Notes under the pieces: model-generated
Databases searched by the model: none
What the model was told of the DNA's origin: nothing
What the model saw: the letters and a program-made list of their open reading frames with translations, nothing else
Shown here: positions 12,032 through 21,446 of the stretch, piece after piece
How positions within the stretch are numbered: position 1 is the first letter of the stretch
Layout of the letters: every line of letters starts with the position of its first letter
Position numbers and translations under genes: made by a program
From: Clitoria ternatea
Lineage: Eukaryota; Streptophyta; Magnoliopsida; Fabales; Fabaceae
Reading direction: 5' to 3'
DNA: 64,000 nucleotides
NCBI GenBank assembly: GCA_037962975.1
Contig: CM075675.1
Span: forward strand, 50,018,501 to 50,082,500

Positions 12032-13300
12032 AACTCTCCCCAACCTAGATTTTTGCTTGTCCTCAAGTAAAAAGAAGTTTTGGAAAGGGACTCAAGCGTT
12101 CAAAAATCTGAGTTTCTGTTGCAGACAAAAAGTTTAGAAAACAATAATCTGAGTTGATGTCTAGGCAAATGATTTTCTTAATACCAATTCCTTAAAATGT
12201 AATGCACTATTACCTTGTTCATAAAGCATGTAACCCATTGCTGTAAGAATAGAGAACTCTCATTATTTCTTACCAGGTGTCTATTTCGCTCATCCATCAT
12301 TAGAACTGCTCAGTTAACATTGGCCGTCATTTCTAGTAAAACCAAAATTCAAATGAATAGCAAGGATCAAAAGGTCTTTTAAGGATGTAATGAGGCTGGG
12401 TTGACAAGAATCTTTGGTTTTTCTTGGTTTCAAAACGCATGTTCAAAGAAGAGCATAAGTGCTTTTGGTTAATTTATTTAACAATTTAGAAGGCTTCTTC
12501 TTTGCATTGAAACTTCAGACCTTTCCTTTGTTTTCCTCCAGCTCTTTTATACCTTTTTGGAGAGCTTACTATTCTTCTTTTTGCATTTTCTTCTACTGCC
12601 TCCATTTGTTTCATCCCCTTTTGAGAAAAAATATTTTATGCTCTTTTTCAAGATGAACATGCAGGTAGGATAGGATTTTTGCTTTTATGCTTAGCTTAGG
12701 GTAGAGAAAAAATTTTTATGCTTTTATGGCTCAAAAGATGGGCTGCCAAAAAAATTGGATATTTTTATCAGGGTAGCTTTTTTGGCTCTTGGCTAACTAT
12801 GTTTTCAAAATTGCCTTATCATTTCCTTACTTATTTCTTAAGAAAAAGGTTTTAATTAGAAAATCAGTCAATGCTAATTTAACAAATTCGAATGAGGCTC
12901 TCAAGTGTTTAGATTTCTCACTGCTTACTTCCTTATTCTAACAGAAAAGGGTTCAAGTCATGTAAACAAGCAAAAGTACATGCATTCCAGTTCCTTGGTT
13001 CTTAATTAAGTCATTTTGCCTAAAAAAAATCAGTGTTGTTGCCTAAAAACATTCTGCTGCTTGGAAACTTTTCTTGTTCAGAAAGTAAAATCTTTGGTTG
13101 GGGTTTTCAAAAATGTTTAAAGTCTTAATCATCAAAACAGGAAAGCAAACAAGAATAAAATCGCAAGCAGATAATCACAAGCAATCAATAATAATCACAA
13201 GCAATTCTAACATATGCTGTATTAAAGCTAAAGTAAAGCTGTAAATTGTCAATTGGAAATAAAACTAAGTAGCAATTTAAACTTCAAGAGAAAAAAATTT
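12032..13300. other. 3' non-coding region of the Athila-like element
   Basis: Lies between the extra ORF and the 3' LTR. It is AT-rich with T-runs on the plus strand. I see no ORF with a domain in it. The polypurine tract closes it at the LTR edge. Confidence 0.6.
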
Positions 13301-14592
13301 TCACTCTTCCTCAGATGAGTCCTCTTCTGTTCCCAGGTCTCTTTCTGGAGGTCCCTGTGTTGAAGTTCCTGGCCTATCCTCCTGTGTAGTCTCACCTCCT
13401 CCCACAAAAGGAGGCCTGTCCCCAGGCCAAGCAAGTAGGGCCTCAAACTGGGCAGGTGGCATCCAGGGATTGTGTTGACCTGCAGGAATGCTGTGGTAAA
13501 GGCCATTGTGAACATGTAACAAACCTCTATGCTGAGCGTTCTGCTGGGCCAGGAGGTGGCTGTTTTGAATTTTCAGGATGTGAATGCCTTGTAAAATCAG
13601 ATTGGCTTCTGTGCTGAGGGGGGATGGGCAGGTGCAGTGCTGAATGCTTGTGAGGCAGGTGGAGGAGGTACATTAGTTGCAGGAAGTGCTGGATTATTGC
13701 AGTAACGCTCAATGAAGCGTTTGTCTATGGAAGGCCTGATTGGTTTGAGGTCTTGTACCTCAACACCATGAGCTGCACAAAAATCAGTGATAAAGGCAGG
13801 AAAACCGAGACTCCCTTTTACCTTTTGACCTGCCTGGGAATACTTCTAGTTAGAAATCACAAACTTGTGGATTTCATCCGATAGTACTTGGGCTAGATCA
13901 ATAGAGATGTCCTCTCTCAGAATGCAGTATAGGAAATAACACCTACTAAAAATCAAATCAGAGACATGAGCGTTAGGTGCTATGTTAGCTAATAAGAAAG
14001 AAGTCCAAACTTGAGAAATAGTAGTCATGTCTTTTCTTAAAATTCTCAGTGGTGTCTCTCCTTGTCCCATTTGAAAGTGGTGTCCTGGAACACATATAGC
14101 TGCTTCAAGGTCATTTGTGGCAATGCACTGGTTCCTTGCAACCATGGCAGCATATTCGCAGATTTCCCCCTCTCCTAAGGTCATGATGTTCCCCAAATAA
14201 AAATTGATTGTGTCTCTGTCATATGAGAGCCAGGTTCCCCTCATATAAGTTTTTCGTTCTCCCCCTCCATCTTTTGTCCAGGCGTTCGCATAGAATTCTC
14301 TTACAACTTCAAGGTCGTATTTCTCCCTTAGGTAACATACCTTTAACCAATTCCTCCTTCTTATGATCTGCAGGAAGGCATCACAGTCTCCCAGGGCCAA
14401 GTCTACTTTTCTTTCTGGTATGAACGTCCAATTTGAAATGTCCTCGTAACGCTTGCTGTTGCCTTTCTTCCTAAATCTTGGAGCATTATCTTGTTCATAT
14501 GTGCGTGGTCTTTTGCCTTTATTCCTTCGGGAACTCCTTGCTGGGGAAGTGGTGACAGGGGGGTTTGGTGCAGTTTGCTTGGTTCTGGCCAT
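13301..14592 (-). pseudogene. Athila-like extra ORF (plant transposon protein domain) with histone H3-like N-terminus
   Basis: I start it at ATG 14592-14590 (MARTKQTAPNPPV), because the minus-strand sequence just before it (TTAATTTCTTGCAG) is an ideal splice acceptor. A longer upstream start (14655) would add 21 residues unlike the family. Residues 2-8, ARTKQTA, equal the start of histone H3. A basic stretch follows (ARSSRRNKGKRPR), then the globular region DLALGDCDAFLQIIRRRNWLKVCYLREKYDLEVVREFYANAW, as in the 'putative plant transposon protein' family (Pfam Transposase_32 type) of Athila elements. The frame is open for 248 codons to TAG at 13848-13846. It reads on after the stop (QAGQKVKGSLGFPAFITDFCAAHGVEV), then needs one extra C at the six-C run (plus 13618-13623) to reach an acidic end (GTEEDSSEEE) at 13301. 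Its function in the family is unknown. Confidence 0.8.
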
Positions 14593-14606
14593 CTGCAAGA
14601 AATTAA
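14593..14606 (-). other. Candidate 3' splice site just before the extra ORF
   Basis: The minus strand reads TTAATTTCTTGCAG directly followed by ATGGCC. A pyrimidine-rich tract with CAG right at the start codon suggests a spliced subgenomic mRNA. The donor was not identified. Confidence 0.5.
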
Positions 14607-15108
14607 GAACCACTTTGCACTCAAAATACTTCCTTTCAGGACTTTTATCAAACATTCAGCATGCGTTAAAAGAATGTGAAACAGAAAAGGGACATGCATT
14701 ACAAAGAAATTGAAACACAAGAGCAAAGCTTGAACGTCTTTCTCTAAACAATTCAGAAACAACCAAGCATAGATCATAGTATTCATTAAAAACAGGGAGA
14801 AGGAGTTTACAGACTTTAATATATGCTCAAAAGAAATGTATCAATTCTCCCTACATAGTAGTCCTATGCTTGAAATTCAAAAAGAGGATAGTGCAGTAGT
14901 TACCTGGAAGGATCCGAAAGTGATAGAGAGAATGGTTTGCAAAAGAAAAGTGTGACTTATGAGATGAGAGTGAAAAGACAATTATTAGAGAAGAAATGGC
15001 AGTTACAAAACTTAGAGAGTCAGGAGATTGATGGGCGGTTATGTGAGTGAGAGAGTGGGCAGTTTCAAATTTCTTAATTTATTAGCATCAGGGGGCCGTT
15101 TTGCATTT

Positions 15109-15728
15109 CACGCTTGAGCGCTGGAATGTCACGCTTGAGCGCAAGAGTGACACGCTTGAGCGCAGTATAACCACGCTTGAGCGTGATCGGCCTGGATTCA
15201 GAGTTTGAGAATGAAACTTCACGCTTGAGCGTGTTTTTGTCACGCTTGGGCGCAATAGTCTCGCGCTTGAGCGCAGGGTTATCACGCTTGAGCGTGTGGG
15301 CATTGCTACAAAGTATATTTTCCTCGCTCAGGCTTGTGTTTGTCTCGCTTGAGCGTGAAACAAAATTTTTCATACCTGATGCTTAATTCACTTTCTCGTT
15401 TGAGCGCAGGATTCACGCTTTGAGCGCAGAGGTGTTGCGCTTGAGCGCAAGAGTACCACGCTTGAGTGTGATCGACCACCTGATGCTTAATTTAATTTCT
15501 CGCTTGGACGCAGGGGTCTTGCTTTGAGCGTGGTAGCCTCTGATTGCTATCCAGGTCCTTTCGCTTAAGCGTAAAAGGTCACGCTTAAGCGAGATCGGGT
15601 TTATTTTGAAAACTTCTTTTTGTAGAGGTGCCACGCTCAAGGCTTGGATTCTTGCGCTTAAGCTTGATATGGATGGTTTGGGACTTACCTTGGCTCGCTT
15701 AAGTGAGGTTATCCACGCTTGAGCGTGG
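15109..15728. repeat. CGCTTGAGCG palindrome cluster, internal
   Basis: Twenty or more units of CACGCTTGAGCGTG and variants (GCGCTTGAGCGC, CTCGCTTGAGCG) lie 18-45 bp apart between gag-protease and the extra ORF. Translated on the minus strand they give ALKR/TLKR repeats in two broken ORFs, which I take as a by-product. Confidence 0.92.
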
Positions 15729-15869
15729 TGATGTCCTCATGTCTCTCTTAATTCAACTTCCAACTCCAGTTTTGTTTGCCTTTGTTTGAGACTCTTATTT
15801 GAGCAATCTACAAGGTAAACAAAAACTTTACTAATATTAAAAATAATATTTTCATGGAAAGAAGGCATA

Positions 15870-15925
15870 AAAGATTGGGTTGCCTCCCAATAAGCGCTTG
15901 TTTATCGTCTTTAGCTTGACGCCTG
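15870..15925 (-). other. Conserved Athila post-polyprotein hairpin
   Basis: The minus strand reads AAGCGCTTATTGGGAGGCAACCCAA. TTGGG/CCCAA form the arms around AGGCAA. From family knowledge this motif follows the coding region in Athila/Calypso elements. Here it follows the protease, not integrase, which marks the pol deletion. Confidence 0.6.
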
Positions 15926-15934
15926 ATAGATTTT

Positions 15935-17881
15935 TCAATATGGGTCATGGAGCTGGTGGATTAGAGTGTTGAGTTTTTCCACCTCCTTGCCTAAGTCACG
16001 CCTTGGCTTTCTTCCATTCTGTTTTTCAAGTGCACCTTCAATAGCAAAATCAGCTTGTTCTTTTTGCACTCGAATTTTTACTTTTCTGTCATCCACATCT
16101 ATGATGACTTTGGCCGCTTTCAAGAATGGTCTCCCCAGTATTAGAGGAACTTCAGGATCTTCCTCCATATCTATGACAACAAAATTCTCATGAAATTCAA
16201 ATTGATCAACTTTGACCTCAACATTTTTAGCAATACCATAAGGGATTTTTATTGATTGATCTGCCATTTTTAAAGTCATGGTTGTTGGCTTTACTGAAAA
16301 ATCCCCTATACTTTTAAGTGTGGATAATGGCATCAAATTTACACTAGCACCAAGATCTAATAAAGCTTTACTTTTTGAAAGATTTCTAATAGTAACAGGA
16401 ATAGAAAAACTCCCTGGATCTTTGGTGTTATAAGGTACTGCTTCAGGTGTGATAGCATCATGTTCATCTTCTTCCTCAGTTATTTCCTCAGTCAGTGTGG
16501 TTACAGCCTTGCAATGCTCTATTGGGTTTGTTTCAGTGTTTGCTCCATACTGAGGCTTACGTTTCTCAGCAAGTTGTTGGGCTAGTTGTCCCAATTGTGT
16601 TTCCAAGTTCCTAAGTGATGCCTCATTGTTCTTTTGACTTGCTAAAGAAGTTTGCATAAATTTTTCCAAGGTGTCCTCCAATCTAGAAGTTCTCTCCACC
16701 AAAGAAGGACCATTATTTTGATATGGTTTATTTGAAGAGCTGGGCTCTTGCTTCCATCCTTGGCCTTGGTTTTGGTTACTTCTCCATCCCTGAAATGGTT
16801 GGTTAGAAAAATTTGAATTGAAATTACCAGACCTTCCTTGGTTGTTCATGAAGTATACAGTTGCTTCTTGTGATCCACAGTTCTCATTGAGATGATCTCC
16901 TCCACAAAAGTTACATGTTGCAGGCATTTGTTGTTGCCCTGGTTGTGATGATTGTACAGCATATAATTGTTGCAGAAGATTAGCTATCTTTTTGGTCAAT
17001 GCTTCTAGTTGTTGGGTCAGAATTTTGTTCTGTGCTAAAATGGCATCTGTGGTGTTTAAGTCAAGGACTCCCTTCCTTTGAACTTGCTGACGATCATATT
17101 GAGCTTGGTAGTCTGTTGAGGATAAAGCTTCTATTATCCTTGTGGCTTGGTCAGCATCCACTGTCATCATTGTTCCTCCTGCTGCTGAATCTAAAATCAT
17201 TTTAGTGTCAGCCCTTAAACCACTGTAAAAAATATTAAGTTGTGCAATATCTTCAAGTCCATGGTTTGGGCATTTTGTGAGCAGTGATTTAAAGCGTTCC
17301 CATGCCTCACAAAAAGGTTCATCTTGGCCTTGTCTAAATGTTGTAATATCTGATTTGGCCTTGATGAATCTAGATGGAGGAAAGAACCTTTGTAGAAATT
17401 TTTCTTCAACTATGTTCCAGCTATTCAAACTTTGATTTGGATGAGATTGTAACCACTCCTTTGCTTTTCCTGCTAAAGAGAAAGGAAATAGTCTTAAATA
17501 TGCAGCATCAATAACATCTTGGTCAAATCCCATGGTTCCAACCAATTCATAGAATGTGGCCAAGTGAGTATACGGATCTTCACTTGACATTCCAGTAAAT
17601 TGGTGTGAACTAATCAAACTAAGAAACGCTGGTTTCATTTCTAGTGCTCTGACAGTGTTTGGAATTGCAATGCTTGAGAAATGTCTTGGCCCTTGCTGTA
17701 AAGCATAGTCTCCAAGTGTTCTCCTTGGTGGGTTTTGATTATTGCTGTTGTCATCCATTGTACTAGAGGAAGTTTGTCCTACGTGGAAGTTCTGCTTGGC
17801 TTTCTTGATTTTCTTGAGGAACCTGTCTATCTCAGGATCAAATGCAAGCTGTTCTTTTGTGCCTTGTCCTCTCAAGATCAT
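15935..17881 (-). CDS. Athila-like Gag-protease polyprotein, 648 aa, intact
   Basis: One unbroken ORF. The Gag domain is at about residues 80-230 (YTHLATFYELVGTMG, LAGKAKEWLQSHP, WNIVEEKFLQRFFPPSR, FRQGQDEPFCEAWERFKSLL). A zinc knuckle CNFCGGDHLNENC is at about 323-335, followed by an N/Q/G-rich linker (NFNSNFSNQPFQGWRSNQN). The aspartic protease is at about 500-620: ALLDLGASVNLMPLSTL holds the active-site D-x-G-A, and LILGRPFLKAAKVIIDV is the second conserved block. The protein stops soon after (HQLHDPY) with no RT. Gag should form particles and bind RNA, and the protease could process it; replication would need RT and integrase from another element. The start methionine is the first in the ORF; another start may be used. 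Confidence 0.9.
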   Translation of the reverse strand: MILRGQGTKEQLAFDPEIDRFLKKIKKAKQNFHVGQTSSSTMDDNSNNQNPPRRTLGDYALQQGPRHFSSIAIPNTVRALEMKPAFLSLISSHQFTGMSSEDPYTHLATFYELVGTMGFDQDVIDAAYLRLFPFSLAGKAKEWLQSHPNQSLNSWNIVEEKFLQRFFPPSRFIKAKSDITTFRQGQDEPFCEAWERFKSLLTKCPNHGLEDIAQLNIFYSGLRADTKMILDSAAGGTMMTVDADQATRIIEALSSTDYQAQYDRQQVQRKGVLDLNTTDAILAQNKILTQQLEALTKKIANLLQQLYAVQSSQPGQQQMPATCNFCGGDHLNENCGSQEATVYFMNNQGRSGNFNSNFSNQPFQGWRSNQNQGQGWKQEPSSSNKPYQNNGPSLVERTSRLEDTLEKFMQTSLASQKNNEASLRNLETQLGQLAQQLAEKRKPQYGANTETNPIEHCKAVTTLTEEITEEEDEHDAITPEAVPYNTKDPGSFSIPVTIRNLSKSKALLDLGASVNLMPLSTLKSIGDFSVKPTTMTLKMADQSIKIPYGIAKNVEVKVDQFEFHENFVVIDMEEDPEVPLILGRPFLKAAKVIIDVDDRKVKIRVQKEQADFAIEGALEKQNGRKPRRDLGKEVEKLNTLIHQLHDPY

Positions 17882-17992
17882 AAATTAAGTACTCAAAATA
17901 GCAAGATTAAAAAAAATTAAAAACAAATTGAAAACAAATTTATTTACACTGTCTTGTCAATTCAATGCTAAAATATTCAAACTTAAATCACC

Positions 17993-18010
17993 TCCCCGGC
18001 AACGGCGCCA
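17993..18010 (-). other. Primer binding site, tRNA-Asp
   Basis: The minus strand reads TGGCGCCGTTGCCGGGGA, complementary over 18 nt to the CCA-tailed 3' end of plant tRNA-Asp. This is the primer type of Athila/Calypso elements. Eight bases separate it from the LTR. Confidence 0.9.
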
Positions 18011-18898
18011 AAACTTGATGATGAGGTTTCTTGATGGATATTGGTATGAATGAGTTCAAATGAAAGAGAACCAAGTTTGTATAATATGAACTCAATGAAA
18101 TGGATGTGCCAAGTTTAAACACAGAAGCTGTAATATAGTATAGTTGTCGTTCCACTGAGGAGGTGCTAGAATGAAGATCTTAGTTTGAATTGATTAGGCA
18201 GAAAGTTTTTGTTTAGATTTGCTGTGAATGTTGTTGAACAAGAAACAGTAAATAACAAATAACAGAGAATAGCACTTGCAAAAGATAACAGTAAATGATG
18301 TTGGAAAAATCAGTTTTTGTAAAACAGGGATTGGCTTCATCACATCTTCACCTCTGTAAACTGCATAAGTTTTCATATAAGTAAATCGAAAAGATAAGTT
18401 CTACGTCACAATCAAAGTCATTTGTATCGATCCCTCGACTACAAAATTCATAAGAATGATTTTCAAACCGCTGATCCCTCAGTCACTTTGGAAATCATTC
18501 CAGCATTATCGATCGATTGTTTTGACGTTTATTGCGTTAGACGCCATCCCTGGCTACCTACTCACAACAAGTATTTCTTTCAGATTCTGCTTTCAAAAGT
18601 CACTTCCCAGCATACTTGAGAAAACTTAGAATAAGAAAATAGTGATCAAGTACTTTCAGGCATTAAACGCAGAAGGAAATACAGAAACTTATCAAAGCTC
18701 ATTACTCAATAAAAACTTACAACAGCATTACTTTAGTGTTGAATGGATTATAGCCAATCCCATAAGGGAGATTAGTTACTCATGCCTTGCATTTTCACCA
18801 TCAAAGGAATGAATACAGAAAATGGAAAGTGTGAATGAAAATACAGAGGATGAATCTGATGTCTCATGTTGATGATTTTGTGTGATTTGTTTGAAGCT

Positions 18899-18908
18899 TG
18901 ATTTATAG
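18899..18908 (-). promoter_or_regulatory. Probable TATA box of the Athila-like 5' LTR
   Basis: The minus strand reads CCTATAAATCAAGC in the 5' LTR. Transcription would start about 30 bp further on, near 18870, and the palindrome cluster at 19050-19452 would lie 150-550 bp upstream, in U3. The same site is in the other LTR near 11280. Confidence 0.5.
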
Positions 18909-19049
18909 GAGTTTAGGTTCAGCTTCTCTTGCCCACTTGCGTAGAACCCATGCAGCATCTTTCAGAGACTGGTGGAAATAGAAGAAAGTGGATGAGTTTG
19001 CATCGCATCATTAGTGAATAAAGAATTAAGAGACCCATGCTGTATGAGT

Positions 19050-19452
19050 CACGCTTGAGCTTGATGGTCACGCTCAAGCTTGAAAGGCTCTGATGCTTTT
19101 TGGTTGTCTCACGCTCAAGCTGAATCATCCCCACGCTTAAGCGTGGCCTTCCTTTTGGTGCAAACCATTGCTCACGCTTACTCCTCTTCAGCTGCGCTCA
19201 AGCGTGGCCTTATTATCCATCCCTCACGCTCAAGCGTGTAAGGCCTACGCTCAAGCGCCTTTCATGTACCTGGTGACGCTCAAGCTCCATTTATTCACGC
19301 TCAAGCGTGCTTCATGCGCAGGGTCACGCTCACGCTCACGCTCAAGCGTCTCATCCCCAGGCTTGAGCGTGAGAGGGGTCCTGATGCCTCTGTTTCCCTT
19401 CAAGTCATGTTTAATCCTCGCTTAAGCGTCTAATCTTCACGCTTAAGTGTGA
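19050..19452. repeat. CGCTCAAGCG palindrome cluster in the right LTR
   Basis: Second copy of the cluster at 11431-11833. Several of the few differences between the two LTRs fall inside these units, for example CAAGTGTG versus CAAGCGTG. Confidence 0.9.
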
Positions 19453-19655
19453 GAGGTGCTTCATGTTTCCCAACTTTCATGCTCAAGCTTGCTTACTTTG
19501 TCTTTCCTGCAGCTTTCCACAACATTTCTTTTTATACAATGTTTAGAGGATTCATGCTTACTTCCTTCAATAATTCCTTAATTTAGCTAAAAATCTTTAC
19601 AAAATTGGTTCAAATGAGTCATGAAATCAATGCTTATTCAACACTTATCAGTGAA

Positions 19656-20008
19656 CCAGGGGCCAGAACGGTTAAATCTAGGGTGCTGGTAATTGATGTT
19701 GAATCGCCATTCAACGGTATCATAGGCCGCCCCACCTTGAATGCTATGGAAGCAATCGTTTTAACCTCACACCTCCTTATCAAGTTTATCGATAAGGACA
19801 ATGTTGTTTCTTCCATCCGAGGTGACCAAGAGATGGTCAGGTACTGCTACAATCTGAGCCTAAATATGACAAAGTTGGAGGCATCCAATAAAAAGAGGAA
19901 GCTTAATGATTGTGGAGCAACTGCTGGTTCTGTGAGCCTTGTCGATTTGGACCCTAGGGCGGAGTTGAACATTGATCCGTCCAACCTATCAAAGCCCACG
20001 CTAGATTG
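19656..20008 (+). pseudogene. Tat element 1 protease, C-terminal half
   Basis: Resumes directly after the TSD GTGAA. It reads EPGARTVKSRVLVIDVESPFNGIIGRPTLN, in which the last ten residues are the conserved C-terminal block of Tat protease. The frame stays open to a stop at 20007. Together with 10082-10394 this is one gene split by the 9.25-kb insertion. Confidence 0.85.
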
Positions 20009-20027
20009 AAGTTCCAAGGACATCGTA

Positions 20028-20837
20028 TTGGGAGATTCTCCAGAAAAGGTCACCCATATTAATGACAAGCTAGAAACAGAAATGGAGCAGCGACTATTGA
20101 TGCTTTTACAGGAGTTTAAAGACCTTTTTGCATGGACAGCAGCAGATATGCCTGGTATGGATCTAGACTTCTGTTGTCACAAGTTAGCTGTTTATCCGGA
20201 GACGAGGCCGATTGCCCAGAAAAAATGAAGGCTGGGCCTAGAGAAACAGAAAGCTGCTTGTGAGCAGACAGAAGAATTACTAAAGGCCAGATTTATTAAA
20301 GAGGTCCGCTACTCTTCGTTGCTTTCCAACGTCGTCATGGTTCAGAAATCCAATGGAAAATGGAGAATGTGCACTGATTATGTGGACCTCAACCGTTGTT
20401 GTCCCAAAGACCTGTATCCTCTCCCTAATATAGATCGAATGGTGGATGATTCATCTGGCTACCAATATTTGAGTTTCATGGATGCGTACTCAGGGTATAA
20501 CCAGATTCTGATGTGGGAGGAGGATCAGGAGAAAACAGCTTTCATCAATGATCGTGGTGTCTTTTGCTACACCGTTATGCCCTTCGGCCTGAAGAACGCT
20601 GGGGCCACATACCAGTGTATGATCAACAAGGTTTTTGAAGGCTTACACACCCAGATAGTGGAGGTGTACATTGATGATATTATCGCCAAGACCTCTGTAA
20701 GAGGTGACCACATAGAGGACCTACGTCAAGTTTTCTTACGTCTGAGGCACTACAACATGAGGTTGTCCCTTGAAATGCACTTTTATAGTCCCAGCTGGGA
20801 AATTTTTGGGTTTCATGTTGACGTAGCACGGGATTGA
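20028..20837 (+). pseudogene. Tat element 1 reverse transcriptase
   Basis: One frame with a TGA at 20226-20228 and a stop at 20835. RT blocks appear in order: SNVVMVQKSNGKWRMCTDY, DLNRCCPKDLYPLPNIDRMVD, YLSFMDAYSGYNQI, FCYTVMPFGLKNAGATYQ and the catalytic motif VEVYIDDIIAKT (YIDD, where YVDD is usual). After 20837 the frame shifts. A functional ancestor is clear, but this copy cannot make full RT. Confidence 0.9.
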
Positions 20838-20859
20838 AGCTAATCTAGGAAAGTGCCAA

Positions 20860-21302
20860 ATGATTCTCAACATGCAGAGTCTAAAAAATCTAAGGGAAGT
20901 CCAATCCCTGAATGGCAAAGTAGCAGCTTTAGCACAGTTCATGCCAAAAATGGCTCACAGGTCACTTCCTCTGTATAAAGTGCTAAAAAAGTCTAAAAAA
21001 TTTGAGTGGGGACAGGAACAAGAACAAGCATTTCAAGAGCTTAAGGAGGTGTTGTCCAAACCTCCTATTCTAACGAAACTTGGCCCCGGGGACACGCTCA
21101 TCTTATACTTGGCTATTTCAGATGAAGCTTTGGGCGTAGCCTTAGTAAAGGAAACTCCTGATGGACAGAGGCCGGTATACTTCAACAGCGAAACATTACA
21201 AGGCGCTGAGGTCCGGTATCAAAAAATTGAAAAGGCCGCTCTCGCTGTTGTTTGGGCCTCTCAACGTTGTGTCCATATTTTCACGTTCATCCAATCATGG
21301 TA
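20860..21302 (+). pseudogene. Tat element 1 first RNase H domain
   Basis: In another frame than RT: FEWGQEQEQAFQELKEVLS, then LYLAISDEALGVALVKE and PVYFNSETLQGAEVRYQKIEK, as in the gypsy RNase H joined to RT. A frame change and stops separate it from the second RNase H at 21447. Confidence 0.87.
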
Positions 21303-21446
21303 AGAACGGACCTACCACTCCGCTCTGTGTTAATCAAACCTGACCTCGCTGGTAGGATGATCAAATGGTGCATTGAACTCTCAGACTTTGATATATCCTA
21401 TGAACCTTGAGGCACTATCAAGGCTCAGGTCCTGGCCGATTTTATT

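Larger units (their letters stand above)
10400..19650 (-). mobile_element. Athila-like non-autonomous gypsy element without RT, RNase H and integrase
   Basis: Two LTRs of exactly 1632 bp (10400-12031, 18019-19650) are flanked by TSD GTGAA (10395-10399, 19651-19655). The tRNA-Asp primer site at 18010-17993 shows that it is on the minus strand. It contains one long gag-protease ORF (17881-15935) and an extra ORF (14592-13301). Only about 6 kb lies between the LTRs. Directly after gag-protease comes the hairpin TTGGGAGGCAACCCAA, which I know from sequence following the polyprotein in Athila/Calypso elements, so pol was deleted cleanly. By eye the LTRs differ at about 11 positions, all transitions (roughly 99.3% identity), so insertion was recent. 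Confidence 0.93.
18019..19650 (-). repeat. 5' LTR of the Athila-like element
   Basis: Same length as 10400-12031, about 11 transitions apart by eye. The palindrome cluster is at 19050-19452. Confidence 0.93.

Noticed and set aside
15074..15640. Minus-strand ORFs with ALKR/TLKR repeats as a repeat protein
   Set aside because: They are direct translations of the palindrome cluster, broken into pieces, with no conserved start and equal openness in other frames.
15109..15728. CRISPR-like array
   Set aside because: Units are 10-14-bp palindromes with irregular spacing and variable sequence, in plant retrotransposon DNA.
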